Shown: positions 62,288-64,000 of the stretch, in pieces | Layout: each line of letters starts with the position of its first letter | Position numbering within the stretch: position 1 is the first letter of the stretch | Assembly: GCA_963775575.1 (NCBI GenBank) | Contig: CAVZJG010000002.1 | Span: 372,001-436,000 of the forward strand | Reading direction: 5' to 3' | DNA from: Roseiarcus sp963775575 | Lineage (GTDB): Bacteria; Pseudomonadota; Alphaproteobacteria; Rhizobiales; Beijerinckiaceae | DNA length: 64,000 bases | Position numbers and translations under genes: made by a program | The notes under the pieces: generated by a model | Database searches by the model: none | What the model saw: only the letters and a program-made list of their open reading frames with translations | What the model was told of the DNA's origin: nothing

Positions 62288-63504
62288 CCAAATTCGACAA
62301 GCGCAATTCGTTCCGCAACGGCCCCGACGAGCGCGGCCATTTCGGCATTTTCGGCGGGCGCTTCGTCGCCGAGACGCTGATGCCGCTGGTGCTGTCGCTG
62401 GAGCAGGCCTACAAGGCGGCCAAGGCCGATCCGAGCTTCCAAGCGGAACTCGATTATCTCCTCGAGCACTACGTCGGACGGCCGAGCCCGCTCTATTTCG
62501 CCGAGCGGCTGACCGAAAAGCTCGGCGGCGCCAAGGTCTTCTTCAAGCGCGAGGAGCTCAACCACACCGGCGCGCACAAGATCAACAACGTGCTCGGCCA
62601 GATCCTGCTGGCGCGCCGCATGGGCAAGAAGCGCATCATCGCCGAGACGGGCGCCGGCCAACACGGCGTCGCGACCGCGACCGCCTGCGCGCGCTTCGGC
62701 CTCCAATGCGTCGTCTACATGGGCGCCGTCGACATCGAGCGGCAGAAGCCGAACGTCTTCCGCATGAAGATCCTGGGCGCCGAGGTGCGCCCGGTTCAGT
62801 CGGGCGCGCGCACGCTCAAGGACGCGATGAACGAAGCGTTGCGCGACTGGGTGACCAACGTCGCCGACACCTTCTATTGCATCGGCACCGTGGCGGGGCC
62901 GCATCCCTATCCCGCCATGGTGCGCGATTTCCAGTGCGTGATCGGCAACGAGACGCGCGTGCAGATGCAGGAAATGGAAGGTCGCCTGCCCGACAGCCTG
63001 ATCGCCTGCATCGGCGGCGGCTCCAATGCGATGGGCCTCTTCCACCCCTTCCTCGACGAGCCGAGCGTCGAGATCTATGGCGTCGAGGCGGCCGGCCGCG
63101 GGCTCGACGTGCCCGACGGCCACGCCGCCTCGCTGGCGGGCGGCCGCCCCGGCGTGCTGCACGGCAACCGCACCTATCTCCTGATGAACGACGACGGCCA
63201 GATCAACGAAGGCCATTCGATCTCCGCCGGCCTCGATTACCCCGGCATCGGGCCGGAACACGCCTGGCTCAAGGAGACCGGCCGCGTCGCCTATCTCTCG
63301 GCGACCGACAAGGAGACGCTGGACGCGTTCCAGATTTGCGCGCGCCTCGAGGGCATCATTCCCGCGCTGGAGCCCGCCCACGCGCTCGCCAAGGTGATCG
63401 AGCTGGCGCCCAAGAAGCCGCCCGACCATTTGATGGTCATGTGCCTCTCGGGCCGCGGCGACAAGGACATCTTCGCCGTCGCGGACTATCTCGGCGGGAT
63501 GTGA
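62284..63504 (+). CDS. trpB: Tryptophan synthase beta subunit
   Basis: 406 residues. The PLP Lys is in NHTGAHKINNVLGQ and the phosphate loop is CIGGGSNAMGLF. A GTG start overlaps the trpF stop (GTGA), indicating translational coupling. trpA, which often follows, is not directly next; a YjbR/MmcQ gene follows instead. Confidence 0.97.
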   Translation: MTKFDKRNSFRNGPDERGHFGIFGGRFVAETLMPLVLSLEQAYKAAKADPSFQAELDYLLEHYVGRPSPLYFAERLTEKLGGAKVFFKREELNHTGAHKINNVLGQILLARRMGKKRIIAETGAGQHGVATATACARFGLQCVVYMGAVDIERQKPNVFRMKILGAEVRPVQSGARTLKDAMNEALRDWVTNVADTFYCIGTVAGPHPYPAMVRDFQCVIGNETRVQMQEMEGRLPDSLIACIGGGSNAMGLFHPFLDEPSVEIYGVEAAGRGLDVPDGHAASLAGGRPGVLHGNRTYLLMNDDGQINEGHSISAGLDYPGIGPEHAWLKETGRVAYLSATDKETLDAFQICARLEGIIPALEPAHALAKVIELAPKKPPDHLMVMCLSGRGDKDIFAVADYLGGM

Positions 63505-63527
63505 GAGCGAGACGGCCGCGCGCCCAT

Positions 63528-63884
63528 ATGGATGTCGACGACTTCAATCGCTATTGCGCCCGCCTTCCCGCGACGACCCATGTCGTGCAATGGGGCGGCT
63601 CGCAGGTTTGGAAGGTCGGCGGCAAGGTGTTCGCGATCGGCGGCTGGGATCAGGGCGGTCCGGCGATCACGTTCAAAGTCAGCGCCCTATCGTTTGAGAT
63701 TTTGCGGGCGCTTCCCGGCCTGCGTCCGGCGCCCTATCTGGCCTCGCGCGGCCTTAGCTGGATTCAGCACTACGCCGCGCCGGGTCTCAGCAATGACGAA
63801 TTGAAGGACTACCTGCGCCAGTCCCATCGCCTCGTCGCGCTCGGCCTCAGCCGGCGCAAACGGCGCGAACTGGGCCTGGACTGA
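63528..63884 (+). CDS. YjbR/MmcQ family protein
   Basis: 118 residues, MDVDDFNRYCARLPATTHVV, then GGKVFAIGGWDQGGPAITFK and LSNDELKDYLRQSHRLV. Matches the CyaY-like YjbR/MmcQ family of unknown function, probably DNA-binding. It follows trpB by 24 bases and may be read from the same transcript. Confidence 0.88.
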   Translation: MDVDDFNRYCARLPATTHVVQWGGSQVWKVGGKVFAIGGWDQGGPAITFKVSALSFEILRALPGLRPAPYLASRGLSWIQHYAAPGLSNDELKDYLRQSHRLVALGLSRRKRRELGLD

Positions 63885-63902
63885 CGGGCGCGCGCCTCGG
63901 TT

Positions 63903-64000
63903 TCATTCTTTCCCCACGACGCCCGCCTCGGCGGAGGTCGCCATGCCGTCGTGGCAGGCGACGGCGCACTTGACGATTCCGACCGCGAGCGCCGCGCCCG
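63903..64000 (-). CDS. C-terminal end of an unidentified protein (runs off the window)
   Basis: The last 32 codons read GAALAVGIVKCAVACHDGMA, then TSAEAGVVGKE and TGA. Codon bias fits coding on this strand. The family is not identifiable from the tail alone. Confidence 0.45.
   Translation of the reverse strand, partial: GAALAVGIVKCAVACHDGMATSAEAGVVGKE

Noticed and set aside
61159..63429. 756-codon minus-strand frame opposite trpF and trpB
   Set aside because: Antisense to unmistakable trp genes; a composition artefact.
1..64000. tRNA or rRNA genes
   Set aside because: No cloverleaf-like segments with a GGTTCGAATCC-type arm or conserved rRNA blocks were noticed on reading; a dedicated search was not possible.

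Overview
The window is high-GC chromosomal DNA from an alphaproteobacterium, most likely of the order Hyphomicrobiales (Rhizobiales). The clues are an AroK-AroB fusion, an alphaproteobacterial YbjN protein, a chemotaxis operon that begins with a STAS protein followed by CheY, an NDUFA9-like protein, an sppA-ihfB-lapA-trpF-trpB block, and several palindromic intergenic repeats of the kind common in this order. Genus and species cannot be fixed from the sequence alone. I saw no rRNA, tRNA or CRISPR array.

0-27 kb is mostly housekeeping: the start of a chemotaxis operon (minus strand), an M3 oligopeptidase, iron superoxide dismutase, a ferritin-like protein, a sigma-54 response regulator, two envelope proteins (an L,D-transpeptidase and a DUF882/M15-like protein), a DUF1015 protein, miaA, a membrane glycosyltransferase lying between miaA and a second copy of the miaA 3' end, a class I aldolase, ligA, a HigBA-type toxin-antitoxin pair, a GNAT plus RimK-like ATP-grasp pair, and hisC. 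Intergenic spaces hold structured repeats. One family (13.74 and 25.50 kb) keeps its hairpins by compensatory changes.

27-39 kb is an accessory region. It has a two-gene operon with lower GC than its surroundings (a TIR-like protein with a six-cysteine zinc-ribbon partner), a group II intron remnant whose reverse-transcriptase gene is split by an IS21 element, an intact IS630, an IS5 fragment, small membrane or orphan genes, and many short elements whose ends resemble (A/G)TTACGGTGAC. A 10-bp-phased TTGAC array and long palindromes close this region.

39-64 kb returns to core genes: arsC, an EamA transporter, rpmF, two small membrane proteins, a ubiK-like gene, yqeY, carA, argE, a 2-hydroxyacid dehydrogenase, aroKB, an EF-G-like GTPase, an NDUFA9-like protein, sppA, ihfB, lapA, an ornithine-cyclodeaminase homologue, trpF, trpB and a YjbR/MmcQ protein. 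Three insertion sequences interrupt it. An IS1202-type element has a 16-bp target duplication, an IS66 element cleanly splits a membrane diguanylate cyclase, and an ISAs1 element sits upstream of aroKB. A ybjN gene carries a one-base frameshift.

The strongest candidate for an undescribed system is the TIR-like/zinc-ribbon operon at 27.5-29.05 kb. The most unusual non-coding signals are the compensated hairpin repeats and the modular TTACGG-ended elements.
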